Below, piece after piece: positions 17,243 to 26,352 of a stretch of DNA of 64,000 nt (within the stretch, counting starts at the first letter, position 1; the number at the start of each line of letters is the position of its first letter). Where the stretch lies: positions 496,001-560,000 of the forward strand of contig NZ_CP059472.1 in the NCBI RefSeq assembly GCF_014041915.1, in the 5' to 3' direction. Position numbers and translations under genes: made by a program. The notes under the pieces were generated by a model. The model did not search any database, had not been told where the DNA came from, and was given only the letters and a program-made list of their open reading frames with translations. This DNA comes from Marnyiella aurantia. Lineage in GTDB: Bacteria > Bacteroidota > Bacteroidia > Flavobacteriales > Weeksellaceae.

Positions 17243-18019
17243 TTATGGTTTTTCCTTAAGGTATTCCCATATCTTCTCCTTCGGAAGCAGATCCAGCACT
17301 TTATTGATATCGATGATCTTATGTTCGTTAATGATGCTGTTTACAGCTTTTGCGGCATCAGGATAGTTTACCAGTCGCTCCAGAAGTCCGTAGACATTCA
17401 CCATTTTTTTATGTGTGTTTTCAGCATCGCCGCCAAACCAGGAACCGTTGAAATGGTGACTCACATAATTCCGGGGCAGATCCTGCGAGAAATACACCGA
17501 CGGATACAGTTTCACGCCGTGTTTCAGTTCCTGCAGGGTATCGCTGTAGCGGTCGGCGCCATATTCCTTTTCCAGCATTTCGGAGAAGATGTCGGTATTG
17601 ATGCGCTCAAAGAAGCCCTCCTGGCGGTTGTACCAGTCCATAAAATCCTTTGAAAGCTGATGTTTTGGCTCTGCCATCCAGAAAGCGGAGTACGGCACGC
17701 CTTTCACCTCAAAACCACAAACGGCCTTCTCGTTCAGGAATTCATCCAGCGGAAGTTTCAGCTCCATATCGGTGTCCATATAGATGCCGCCATGTTCATA
17801 CATCACTTTAGACCGCACATAATCTGAGGTAAAGGCCCATTTTCCCTGAGCATACGCCTCGCGCACATACTGGTTATCGTCCAGCGGCGAATTGCCGTCA
17901 TTCCATTCAATAATTTCGAAATCGGGATGAATGCGCTTCCATGAAGCAATGCAGTGTTCGGCAAGTTCATGCTTAGGCTGTCCGCCAAACCAGCAGTAAT
18001 GGATTTTCTTTGGAATCAT
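17243..18019 (-). CDS. GT32 family glycosyltransferase
   Basis: A 258-residue enzyme beginning MIPKKIHYCWFGG, the signature of OCH1/capsular-polysaccharide glycosyltransferases with a DXD motif (CAZy GT32). The motif is GGIYMDTDME near residues 91-100. WAFTSDYVRSKVMYEHGG is the conserved donor-binding segment. It lacks membrane helices and probably transfers a sugar onto a surface glycan or lipid; donor and acceptor are unknown. It stands alone on the minus strand, convergent with the DUF2975/HTH pair. Confidence 0.88.
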   Translation of the reverse strand: MIPKKIHYCWFGGQPKHELAEHCIASWKRIHPDFEIIEWNDGNSPLDDNQYVREAYAQGKWAFTSDYVRSKVMYEHGGIYMDTDMELKLPLDEFLNEKAVCGFEVKGVPYSAFWMAEPKHQLSKDFMDWYNRQEGFFERINTDIFSEMLEKEYGADRYSDTLQELKHGVKLYPSVYFSQDLPRNYVSHHFNGSWFGGDAENTHKKMVNVYGLLERLVNYPDAAKAVNSIINEHKIIDINKVLDLLPKEKIWEYLKEKP

Positions 18020-18135
18020 GGGGTTGATTTTGGATGGGTGGGAGCAAAGAGTGGACCTAAATTAAACATATAACAGGTATCCAACACGGGAAAAGTTAAT
18101 TGTTTACGATTCTTATCCACTTCTAATGATTTATT

Positions 18136-21100
18136 TTAACCTACTTGTAATTTCGCAGATTCTTGCCATAGAAAGTGTGGCATTTCCTTTTCGAGTTGCC
18201 AGGTGATCGACATTGGTTTGGAGCCTGTAAATTCGACGAAATTTACAGGGCCTACAAACACGTAGCCCCGTGTAAAACCATCGGCATCGGTTTTTGATTC
18301 TCGCACAAATAGAAGAATGGCCTTCTTCCTATCCTCCTGGTTAATATAAGACTTTCCTTTCTCTGAAGTATCGGCGGTCTGGTTTTGAGATTGCCAATGA
18401 AATAAGGATTCATTAATCGCATAGTCGTCATACATCGTAGTAGGCGAAAAATCTTCTTCTGACTTTTTTAAGTTCACGAAAAGGGCCTCGCATTTAAGGT
18501 CTTTGTTTTCTGCCACACCTTCACGGCTCGAACTTTTACTTTCTACTGTGCTTAATTGCATCGCCACTAAAATTTGATCTCTTGTATACCTTGAATGTAG
18601 TTTCAGTGGAAAAGGAAATGCAAAATCTTCGAGTGGGAATTCCTCATAATTAATCTGCGCTATCTTGAAGGAAATGAACTCATGAATCTCCTTTACCATG
18701 TCTTTATTGTCGCCTATTTTTCTAATTCCTTCCTCGAGGGACGTCTCTTTGGAAGCGCTTTGATAGAAGTCATAATAAAACATGGTGGCCATTAAGTTAA
18801 TATTCTCAGACTTCTCCATGTTGGCGAGCTGGAAATCTTGATCAATTAATTGCAAAATGAACTGAAAATAACTTAGCGATTCCGTAGCCATAAGTTTATT
18901 GGAAAGCATTGATTTATAATTAGCGTAATTGTGTTTATCACAAGTTTTGCGTAATGCTTCTTCCACGAGTTCACTGAAGGTATAATTTTTATACACTTGT
19001 TGGAGTCGTAAATTATAAAAAGCAAGGAAGTTACTTAAAGTTAGTTCTAAATGGGTATCAAATTGAAATTTATGGATTTTCGAGATCAATTGTCGTTTGT
19101 TAATAGAGGTCGCTTTCCTTATATTTTCAAGGATAAAATCTTTCGCTTTTTTCTCTAATACAATCGAACATCCTAAAGGTAAATGAGGAAAATCCTGCTC
19201 GATTTCTTTGAGAACTGTAGTATTTGTTTTGCCTATAAGCGCACGGAATTTATTTTCGAAGTCGTATTCATCCCGTGCCTGCCCCACAAAGTCTAGTACC
19301 GTTAGTACATCTTTATCATCCGATAAGCGCAAACCTCTTCCTAATTGCTGAAGAAAGATCGTTAAACTTTCGGTGGGCCGTAGAAACAATACCGTATCAA
19401 TCTGTGGAATATCGATCCCCTCATTGAAAATATCAACCGCGAAAAGATAGTTGATTTGCTTAGAAGTGAACTGATGGATAATTTCTTCCCGTTTCGATGA
19501 GTTTTCAGAAACCAAATATTCAGCATGTAATCCCGCTTCTTCAAACCTGCTTTTCATAAACTTTGCATGCTCAATACTTATGCAAAAACCAATGGCAGAA
19601 ACAGAGTGAAGATCTTTCGTATAATCATTAAGGTTTTTGATGATATCACCTACCCTGATATCACTAGATGTGTACATTTGGGTAAGCTCGGTAGAATCAT
19701 ATTTTCCATTACTCCACTTAACGCGTGAATAATCTATGGAATCTGATATTCCAAAATACTGGAAAGGACAAAGAAGTTTGTTGTTCAGTGCATCAGGAAG
19801 GCGAATTTCGGCAGCAATCTTATTGTTAAAGTCTGGGAGAATACTTTTACCATCCATTCGTTCCGGCGTAGCAGTAAGGCCTAAAAGTATTTTAGGAGTA
19901 AAATAATTAATGACCTTCTGATAGGTCCTGGCTTGCCCATGATGCGCTTCATCCAAAATTATGTAATCGAAGTAGTCTTTCGAACTGTAAGTTGCAAAAT
20001 CCAAATTACTTAAGGTTTGCACGGTGGCAAAAACAGCGTTCTTATATTTAGGCTCATAACCGTTACCGTACAGTTCACCGAAATTCTGGTCTTTTAATAC
20101 ATTTCTAAAGGTGTGCAGTGATTGTTTTAAGATTTCAATTCGGTGTGCAATAAATAAAAACTTTGCAGTGGGATTTTCTGCCAGAAATTTCTTGAAATCA
20201 AAGGCGGCAATCATGGTTTTACCAGTTCCTGTTGCAGCTACAATAAGATTTCTATAAGAATTATGTACGTTTCTTTCGACTTTTAGTTTTTCTAGGATTT
20301 CTGATTGATAGTGATAAGGCTTTAAATCAAAAAATCTTACAGCTTCCAGTGTCGCTTTGCCCATTTTATTATTCTGCAGCGCATCATCCAGGAGTTTTAA
20401 TTTCGATTCATCATATAATTCAAACTCTGCATTGTTCCAATAAGATTCAAAAGTCTTTTGGAATTTATCAATGATGTGTGGGATCTCTTTGGTAGTTACT
20501 TTGACATTCCACTCCAATCCATCAGTCAATGCAGAACGAGAAAAGTTCGAAGATCCAATATAGCCGGTATGGAAACCGGAATTTCTGAAGAACAAATAGG
20601 CTTTTGCGTGCAAACGCTCATTTGAATTGTTATACGAAACCTTAACCTCCGTATTAGGAAGCTTACTGAGCTCATGGATGGCTTTAGCGTCGGTTGCACC
20701 CATATAAGTCGTGGTAATGATACGGAGCTTGCCTCCGTTGCTGGTAAACTCCTGGAACGCGTCACGTAGGATGACTATCGCCTTCCATTTGATAAAGGAA
20801 ACCAATAAATCGATTCTATCAGAAGATCGAATTTCCTTTTTTAATTCAGCATCAAGCGACAGCCCAACGTTCCCCCCAGTGAACAGTTCGCTTTGGGTTA
20901 GCCTTGTTAATGGCATGATCTCACTTAAATGCAACTTTAAATCGGTGTACTTGGAATTTAATTTGTCAAAAACTCCCTCAAGAATCAATCCTTCAGCATA
21001 GACCAGATCATCCATAAATTGGTACTGGGAAATTTCCTGCGTCAGATACTTAAGGATGTTGTTAGTAATTTCAATTTGCTTAGCAACTAATAGGTGCTTC

Positions 21101-21168
21101 TTTTCGGCCTTAATTAATTTAAGCGCACTTTTAATTGCTGCTCCCAAGTGGAGCGCTAGGAAATGCAC
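18136..21168 (-). CDS. PLD-nuclease/DEAH helicase (DUF3427 type)
   Basis: A very large protein. From the N-terminus it has a PLD-like domain (about 80-260) with one HKD-type motif (RLHAKAYLF, then GSSNFS), an SF2 helicase core with Walker A AATGTGKT, DEAH box ILDEAHH and motif VI QQLGRGLR, and a C-terminal DUF3427-like region (about 600-1010). Such proteins are linked to DNA repair or phage defence, but the role here is inference. The uninterrupted frame starts at a GTG (21168). In the same frame, ATG codons at 21285/21288 lead into it but are separated by TAA at 21211-21213, so the N-terminal 40 residues are probably lost by mutation or sequence error. No restriction or methylase genes are adjacent. 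Confidence 0.85.
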   Translation of the reverse strand: MHFLALHLGAAIKSALKLIKAEKKHLLVAKQIEITNNILKYLTQEISQYQFMDDLVYAEGLILEGVFDKLNSKYTDLKLHLSEIMPLTRLTQSELFTGGNVGLSLDAELKKEIRSSDRIDLLVSFIKWKAIVILRDAFQEFTSNGGKLRIITTTYMGATDAKAIHELSKLPNTEVKVSYNNSNERLHAKAYLFFRNSGFHTGYIGSSNFSRSALTDGLEWNVKVTTKEIPHIIDKFQKTFESYWNNAEFELYDESKLKLLDDALQNNKMGKATLEAVRFFDLKPYHYQSEILEKLKVERNVHNSYRNLIVAATGTGKTMIAAFDFKKFLAENPTAKFLFIAHRIEILKQSLHTFRNVLKDQNFGELYGNGYEPKYKNAVFATVQTLSNLDFATYSSKDYFDYIILDEAHHGQARTYQKVINYFTPKILLGLTATPERMDGKSILPDFNNKIAAEIRLPDALNNKLLCPFQYFGISDSIDYSRVKWSNGKYDSTELTQMYTSSDIRVGDIIKNLNDYTKDLHSVSAIGFCISIEHAKFMKSRFEEAGLHAEYLVSENSSKREEIIHQFTSKQINYLFAVDIFNEGIDIPQIDTVLFLRPTESLTIFLQQLGRGLRLSDDKDVLTVLDFVGQARDEYDFENKFRALIGKTNTTVLKEIEQDFPHLPLGCSIVLEKKAKDFILENIRKATSINKRQLISKIHKFQFDTHLELTLSNFLAFYNLRLQQVYKNYTFSELVEEALRKTCDKHNYANYKSMLSNKLMATESLSYFQFILQLIDQDFQLANMEKSENINLMATMFYYDFYQSASKETSLEEGIRKIGDNKDMVKEIHEFISFKIAQINYEEFPLEDFAFPFPLKLHSRYTRDQILVAMQLSTVESKSSSREGVAENKDLKCEALFVNLKKSEEDFSPTTMYDDYAINESLFHWQSQNQTADTSEKGKSYINQEDRKKAILLFVRESKTDADGFTRGYVFVGPVNFVEFTGSKPMSITWQLEKEMPHFLWQESAKLQVG

Positions 21169-21466
21169 TGCTTCATCCGCATCTAATTTCTTTTGGTCTG
21201 CTACATAAAATTAATTTCTATCAATATCATTGAGACGGTTCTTTAAGGCATCAGTAATGAGGCTTTCATAAATTCCTAAATTCATCATTTGCGTTGTGAA
21301 TATTTGTAATAAGCGTGAAGAAAAAAAGATCCTTCCATTTACGCCATATGTGGGTGATCGTATATCCTACAATGATAAATAAATCATTTCACAATGGAAC
21401 AATTATTTCTTTAGATAGGCTTTCATTTAAAATACCTTGTTTTTCGCACAACTTTATTTTCCTCGC

Positions 21467-22036
21467 ATGTACAAAACCCTGAAACACTTTATCCTCACGC
21501 GACAACCAACCGATGAGACAGTGCTGCAGCGCATCTGTGCTTGCTTCAGCCCGGTGAAGACGGCGCGGCGGGAGATTCTGCTGGACAGGAATGAGGTGTG
21601 CCGGCATTATTACTTTATTAATTCGGGCTCCATGCGCATCTTTACCACAGATCAGGACGGGAATGAAAGCTCGCGCTACTTCGCCTTTGAGGGAAACTTC
21701 ATCACCGCGCTGCCCAGCTTTATAGACCAGCTGCCTGCAGATGAATACCTGCAGAGTATTGAGCCCTCGGATCTGCTACGCATTGGCCGCGCCGATTTCT
21801 ACGAACTGGTGGCCACCGAGCCCGCTTTTGCGGCCATCTACACTGAAATCCTGGAACTGGGATTCATTAACGCACAGAAAAGAATCTACGGTTTCCAAAG
21901 TTTTGATGCCGAAGAAAAGGTAAAATGGGTGATCCGTCACCAGCCTTTGCTGCTGCAGCGCCTGTCCAACAAAATGGCGGCTACCTATCTGGGACTTTCA
22001 CCCTCTACCCTGAGCCGGATTAAATCCAGACTTTAA
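21467..22036 (+). CDS. Crp/Fnr family transcriptional regulator
   Basis: A 189-residue regulator with an N-terminal cyclic-nucleotide-binding-like domain (about 15-125, with NSGSMRIFTTD and EGNFITALPSF) and a C-terminal helix-turn-helix ending LSNKMAATYLGLSPSTLSR. This short Bacteroidota type usually lacks cAMP-binding residues and Fe-S cysteines, so its ligand is unknown. ATG 21467 fits the family start; the frame opens earlier at 21437 without homology. It precedes the HbpS-like/hydroxyisourate hydrolase pair, which it may control. Confidence 0.88.
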   Translation: MYKTLKHFILTRQPTDETVLQRICACFSPVKTARREILLDRNEVCRHYYFINSGSMRIFTTDQDGNESSRYFAFEGNFITALPSFIDQLPADEYLQSIEPSDLLRIGRADFYELVATEPAFAAIYTEILELGFINAQKRIYGFQSFDAEEKVKWVIRHQPLLLQRLSNKMAATYLGLSPSTLSRIKSRL

Positions 22037-22080
22037 GGAAAACGTTGACCTGGAGCAACATTTCTCCCGGTGGTGCGTAT

Positions 22081-22088
22081 TACCTTTG
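22081..22088 (+). promoter_or_regulatory. -7 promoter element (TACCTTTG)
   Basis: Matches TAnnTTTG and lies 13 bases before ATG 22102, so the leader would be very short. It separates the Crp regulator from the following operon. Confidence 0.5.
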
Positions 22089-22101
22089 CTGAAAAATACG
22101 T

Positions 22102-22623
22102 ATGAAAATACTAACGGCTTTCTTCATCCTTTTTTTCTCCTGCAGCTTCGCACAACGCAGTGCGGAGACTCAACCGTCACCACAGGCCCGGTTGGTAAAA
22201 TCCGTTGACCATCTGACTTTAGAGGCTGCGCTGGAATTGGCAAAGAACAGTACTGAAAAGGCCGCGCAACTGAATAAGCAAGTCTCCCTAGCGGTGCTGG
22301 ATACCGCCGGTAACGTTATCCTGCTTATGCGCGGTGACGGTGTGGGTATTCACAATACCGAGGCCGCCCGGCGCAAGGCCTACACGGCAGTATCCACCAA
22401 AACAGCAACGCTTACCCTACTCAGGAACGCCAGAGCCAACCCTGATACAAATAACCTCAACACTCTGCCTGAACTTCTGCTACTGAGTGGCGGTGTACCC
22501 ATTTGGTACCGCGGCAATGTGATAGGCAGCCTAGGTGTGGCAGGTGGTGGCAGCCCCGAAAATGACGATGCGATCGCGCGTGCCGCCGCTATTCCCGAGA
22601 AAGGAATCTTAACATCCAAATAA
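22102..22623 (+). CDS. Secreted HbpS/GlcG-like heme-binding family protein
   Basis: A 173-residue protein with a signal peptide (MKILTAFFILFFSCSFAQ) followed by a HbpS/GlcG (DUF336) domain: LEAALELAKNSTEKAAQLNK, SLAVLDTAGNVILLMRGDG, AARRKAYTAVSTKTAT and VIGSLGVAGGGSPENDDA. Members bind heme or act in stress signalling in Streptomyces; in other bacteria their role is unclear. The signal peptide places it in the periplasm. It is followed after seven bases by a secreted transthyretin-like hydrolase. Confidence 0.87.
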   Translation: MKILTAFFILFFSCSFAQRSAETQPSPQARLVKSVDHLTLEAALELAKNSTEKAAQLNKQVSLAVLDTAGNVILLMRGDGVGIHNTEAARRKAYTAVSTKTATLTLLRNARANPDTNNLNTLPELLLLSGGVPIWYRGNVIGSLGVAGGGSPENDDAIARAAAIPEKGILTSK

Positions 22624-22630
22624 TCCAAAA

Positions 22631-23038
22631 ATGATCAATATGAAAAAAATGTTTTTTACTGCCATCTTTGCAGTCCTGTCGGTTTTCGCTTTCGGCCAGA
22701 CCCACAGCCACCAGTTATCGAGTCACATCCTTGATGTGTCGCGCGGAACGCCCGCCAGCGGCGTAAAGATCCGCCTGGAAAAGCAGGTGGCCGGAACCTG
22801 GACTTTTGTGGATGAAAAAACCACCGATGCCAACGGACGGATTACCGATTTCCTGCCGGGAAATACATCCAACGGCATCTTTAAACTAACCTATCTGGTA
22901 AGCGATTACTTCAAAAATAACAATACAGAAAGCTTTTATCCGTTTATTGAGGTGGTTTTCCAGATCCGCGATGAGCAACACTATCATGTTCCCATTACGC
23001 TCTCGGCTTACGGTTATTCCACTTATAGAGGAAACTAA
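22631..23038 (+). CDS. uraH: Secreted 5-hydroxyisourate hydrolase
   Basis: A 135-residue protein with a signal peptide (to the FGQ at about residue 23) and a transthyretin-like domain. The HIU hydrolase motifs are present: HQLSSHILDVSRGTPA at the N-terminus of the mature protein, FFPFIEVVF-like strands, HYHVPITLSAYGYSTYRG at the C-terminus. The family hydrolyses 5-hydroxyisourate in uric acid breakdown. Periplasmic location is unusual relative to the cytosolic uricase pathway but common in Bacteroidota as far as I recall. No uricase or OHCU decarboxylase is nearby, so the biological substrate here is uncertain. Confidence 0.88.
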   Translation: MINMKKMFFTAIFAVLSVFAFGQTHSHQLSSHILDVSRGTPASGVKIRLEKQVAGTWTFVDEKTTDANGRITDFLPGNTSNGIFKLTYLVSDYFKNNNTESFYPFIEVVFQIRDEQHYHVPITLSAYGYSTYRGN

Positions 23039-23177
23039 GGAAGGTAGCAGCGGTTGGGCTGCCGCTTTCTGACCGTTGAGTTTACAAACCATTTTCAACT
23101 TTAATTCATTATAATCGCGTTCACCGCCAAGTTCGGCACGGGATTCTGATGAATGCAATTATTTAAAATTATACCAT

Positions 23178-23945
23178 ATGAAATTACTAATGACAGCGGT
23201 GCTGACAGCTATTGTAACAAGCTGTACGCCTATGCAGAATACAAAAACCGAAGTTTCAAATACGGCAAATAAAACATGGGAACTTGTCTCCCTGGACGGT
23301 CAGCAGATGAATGCCACGTTACCGGTTTATATTAGCCTGGACGGAACTAATAAAGTGAGCGGTAAAACAGGCTGCAACACCCTGATTGGAAATTATTTTA
23401 TCACCAACGGAACGCAGATACGATTCTCACAATTGGCAAGTTCGCGCATGATGTGTGCACCTGCTGACATGAATATTGAAAAAGATGTCCTGGAAGTACT
23501 GAGCACTGCAGACAACTTTACGCTGATTGACGGGAAACTGATGCTGAATGTGGGTAGAAGGGCACCATTGGCCGTGTTTGAGGAAATGAGCACCAATCCC
23601 GTTCTTAATAAATACTGGAAACTGACCGTACTGGACGGTAAGCCTGTGACCATGGAAGCTGCCCAGGAACGTGAGGCCCATTTTATCCTGAGAAGCAACG
23701 GCAGCCTCAGCGGTTTTGGCGGGTGCAACGGCTTCAGCGGTTCTTATGAGCTAAAAGACAACAACAGGATTTTATTCAATGAAAACATGGCCGTCACCAT
23801 GAGGGCCTGCGCGGAACTTAAAATGGATGAGCGGGCTTTCCTTAATGTATTTCATAACGCGGACAGTTACACACTGAACGGAGATACCTTACACCTTAAG
23901 AAAGGCAACAGCGCGCTGGCTGTTTTTGAGGCCATCTATTTCTGA
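23178..23945 (+). CDS. META-domain lipoprotein (HslJ-like), two repeats
   Basis: A 255-residue lipoprotein with a lipobox ending TSC at residue 16 or so. The mature part holds two META/HslJ domains (about 30-135 and 140-255), each with a cysteine-containing GCN motif (SGKTGCNTLIGNYF; GFGGCNGFSGSY) and a second conserved Cys (MMCAPAD; RACAELKMDE). The domain occurs in heat-shock and envelope-stress proteins without known enzymatic activity. It is a single gene between a small gap and a terminator. Confidence 0.9.
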   Translation: MKLLMTAVLTAIVTSCTPMQNTKTEVSNTANKTWELVSLDGQQMNATLPVYISLDGTNKVSGKTGCNTLIGNYFITNGTQIRFSQLASSRMMCAPADMNIEKDVLEVLSTADNFTLIDGKLMLNVGRRAPLAVFEEMSTNPVLNKYWKLTVLDGKPVTMEAAQEREAHFILRSNGSLSGFGGCNGFSGSYELKDNNRILFNENMAVTMRACAELKMDERAFLNVFHNADSYTLNGDTLHLKKGNSALAVFEAIYF

Positions 23946-23993
23946 GTAACCGTGGCGTAAAAGACGTTTTCATTACATAATCACAGTACAGGC

Positions 23994-24037
23994 AAGCACT
24001 GTTCTCCGCATAATTTGCGGTGAATGGTGCTTTTTTT
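23994..24037 (+). terminator. Rho-independent terminator
   Basis: An interrupted stem: aagcac (23994-23999) pairs with gtgctt (24027-24032), with an inner ccgc/gcgg stem, and seven T follow. It ends the META-lipoprotein transcript. Confidence 0.75.
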
Positions 24038-24080
24038 CGCCGCATCATCCTAAATATGAAATCGCCCGTACGTAATTCAA

Positions 24081-24088
24081 TAACTTTG
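24081..24088 (+). promoter_or_regulatory. -7 promoter element (TAACTTTG)
   Basis: Matches TAnnTTTG and lies 16 bases before the TTG start of the AraC gene. It supports the TTG start because a stop codon in frame at 24099 rules out anything earlier. Confidence 0.5.
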
Positions 24089-24104
24089 CTGTAAATGTTA
24101 GCTT

Positions 24105-24938
24105 TTGGAACAGCCCATTCAAATTTTTAATGCGAAGAATATTTTTGATTATATAGAAATCAAACATCCGTACCATCCGAAGAATCCCGCATTTTTAATT
24201 CTGAGAAAAGGCCGCGTGGTTTATAATGAAAATGTAAACCGTATTGAGCTTAGCGGAAATCATGTGGCGCTTATTGATTCGCGCCGCGTGTACGAAATCC
24301 TTGAGATCAGTCAGGACCTGGAACTTCTGCTGGTGGCTTTTTCAAGAGAGTACACTGAGAAGCTGCCGCTGAAGATCAACCGGCTGAATGCCTTTGTTTA
24401 TTTCCGCAATGAACTGGTAAGACATTTTGGTCTGGAACCCGAACCCTTTGAAAGGATATGGAAAAATGCAGACCTCCTGAAGACGGTACTGGAAAGCAAT
24501 GATGCATCCACGCACCGCGATGAAATCATCCGGCACCTGTTCTCTTCCACCGTTTATCAGTTTGGGGATATGATTGCACAGTCGGCACGTTTTACCAGGG
24601 ACAAGATATCCAGGAAACAGGAAATTGTGCTTCAGTTCCTGAAAAATGTAGGTGACTCTTACCTGGATGAACGTGAGGTTACCTACTACGCCGAAAAACA
24701 ATTTATTACTTCCCGACATCTGTCGGCGGTCCTGAAAGCAGTGACCGGACAAACTGCCGGCCAGATCATTGCCGCATTCGTGATGAAGGAGGCCAGGGCG
24801 CAGATTTCATCTACGGATAAAACACTTCAGCAAATAGCTGCTGACCTGAAGTTCAGTGATGTGTATTCCTTCGGGCACTTCTTTAAGAAACATTCCGGCG
24901 AAGGCCCCAACGTTTACAGAAAACGCTTCCGGGGATAA
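24105..24938 (+). CDS. AraC family regulator of efflux operon
   Basis: A 277-residue protein with an N-terminal sensor domain of about 170 residues and a C-terminal AraC-type DNA-binding domain (about 185-277). The second helix-turn-helix ends IAADLKFSDVYSFGHFFKKHSGEGPNVYR, here cited in part. Translation starts at TTG 24105: an in-frame stop lies six bases upstream and no ATG occurs nearby. It sits directly before TolC/HlyD/MFS genes and is the obvious candidate for their regulator, as in many Bacteroidota. The inducer is unknown. Confidence 0.88.
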   Translation: MEQPIQIFNAKNIFDYIEIKHPYHPKNPAFLILRKGRVVYNENVNRIELSGNHVALIDSRRVYEILEISQDLELLLVAFSREYTEKLPLKINRLNAFVYFRNELVRHFGLEPEPFERIWKNADLLKTVLESNDASTHRDEIIRHLFSSTVYQFGDMIAQSARFTRDKISRKQEIVLQFLKNVGDSYLDEREVTYYAEKQFITSRHLSAVLKAVTGQTAGQIIAAFVMKEARAQISSTDKTLQQIAADLKFSDVYSFGHFFKKHSGEGPNVYRKRFRG

Positions 24939-24998
24939 ATCTTACTTTTGAACATTTTATTCATTCTTTCCGTCATTTTACAGCGCTGCCGGGGCCTC

Positions 24999-25006
24999 TA
25001 CCTTTG
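24999..25006 (+). promoter_or_regulatory. -7 promoter element (TACCTTTG)
   Basis: Matches TAnnTTTG, 23 bases before the TolC start. It indicates that the efflux operon has its own promoter distinct from that of the AraC regulator. Confidence 0.55.
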
Positions 25007-25029
25007 TACTGTAAAAAATCACGGAAATT

Positions 25030-26340
25030 ATGACCCTTAAATACAAGCTGACTCTAACAGTCCTGAGTCTGTTTTTTTCCACCGCCAACGCGCAGCTTAC
25101 AGAGCGTACCCTGACTATGGAAGAAGTGGTGCAGCTGGCGCTGGAAAACCATACCCAACTTCAACTTTCGAAAGATAACATACAGATTGCCAGACAGCAG
25201 ACCAGGATCGCGGAACTGCAGAAACTGCCTTCAATTAATGCCACAGCCAATGCCTTTTATCTTGGTGACGCACTGATTCTGGACAAAGACTTTTCGAAAG
25301 TAGCCACCGTCAACATGCCGCATTCCGGCAATTCGTACAGCGTGCAGGCTTCGGAACTGATCTTCAAGGGCGGACTTGTAAAGAAATCCATAGAGCTGTC
25401 TGAACTCCGCGAGCAACTGGCGGAACTGGATCATGAGAAAGATGCGCAGAACATTAAATTTCTGGTGATGTCCACCTATCTCGATATCCAGAAGATCATC
25501 AACCAAAAAAACGTTTACCTGAACAATCGGAAACTGGCCACCCAGAGGCTGGAGAATGTGAATAAATTCTACAAACAGGGCATGGTAACACGCAACGAAA
25601 TCATCCGCGGTGAACTTTTGCTGAAGAACCTGGAGCAGGGAATCCTGGTACTGGACAACAGCCGCGCCGCACTCAACTATCAGCTAGCTATTGCCATCGG
25701 AATCTCACCGGACGTGCTTATAGAACCGGCAGCTTCCTTTGCTGAAGCCACTGAAGCACAGGAATTAGCGTACTTTCAGGAGTTGGCGCACCAGAACCAT
25801 TCTGTGCTGAAATCGGCGCAAACGGGAATCAGCATGTCCGAAAAGAACATCGAAATCATCAGGACCGACAGGATGCCTACCATAGCGGCTTTCGGCGGCT
25901 ACAGCATGGCCAGGCCTGTAACCAGCACTTTGCCGGCGCAGGATTTCTACACCAATACCTGGCAAACGGGCGTTTCCATCAGCTACAACATCGACAATCT
26001 GTATAAGACTAAAGAAAAAGAACAGCTCGGAAAGTTTCAGCTGAATCAGGCTAAAAACGTTCTCGTTCTCCAACGGCAGAATCTGGATGTACAGACCAAT
26101 GCGGCCTGGCTGAAATGGCGCGAAGCTGTGCAGCAGGCAAAACTTTATAAGGAAAGTGAAGAACTGGCGAATGAAAATTATAAAATCATTGAAGCCAAAT
26201 ACCTGAACCAACTGGCATTGCAGGCCGATATGACCGATGCCACCAACGCCAAACTGGAAGCCGAACTCCAGTACGCGAACAGCGAAATTAATGTACAGTA
26301 CCAATATTACAGCTTATTAAAAACTACCGGAACTTTATAA
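25030..26340 (+). CDS. TolC family outer membrane efflux protein
   Basis: A 436-residue outer-membrane channel with a signal peptide (cleaved near STANAQ, residues 18-22) and two repeats rich in long helices (alpha-hairpins), with the TLTMEEVVQLALENHTQL start typical of TolC-like outer membrane factors. TolC trimers form the exit duct of tripartite pumps. It is first in an operon with HlyD and MFS genes (spacing 12 and 0 bases), so the pump is complete. The substrate is unknown. Confidence 0.92.
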   Translation: MTLKYKLTLTVLSLFFSTANAQLTERTLTMEEVVQLALENHTQLQLSKDNIQIARQQTRIAELQKLPSINATANAFYLGDALILDKDFSKVATVNMPHSGNSYSVQASELIFKGGLVKKSIELSELREQLAELDHEKDAQNIKFLVMSTYLDIQKIINQKNVYLNNRKLATQRLENVNKFYKQGMVTRNEIIRGELLLKNLEQGILVLDNSRAALNYQLAIAIGISPDVLIEPAASFAEATEAQELAYFQELAHQNHSVLKSAQTGISMSEKNIEIIRTDRMPTIAAFGGYSMARPVTSTLPAQDFYTNTWQTGVSISYNIDNLYKTKEKEQLGKFQLNQAKNVLVLQRQNLDVQTNAAWLKWREAVQQAKLYKESEELANENYKIIEAKYLNQLALQADMTDATNAKLEAELQYANSEINVQYQYYSLLKTTGTL

Positions 26341-26352
26341 AAACTATTTAAG

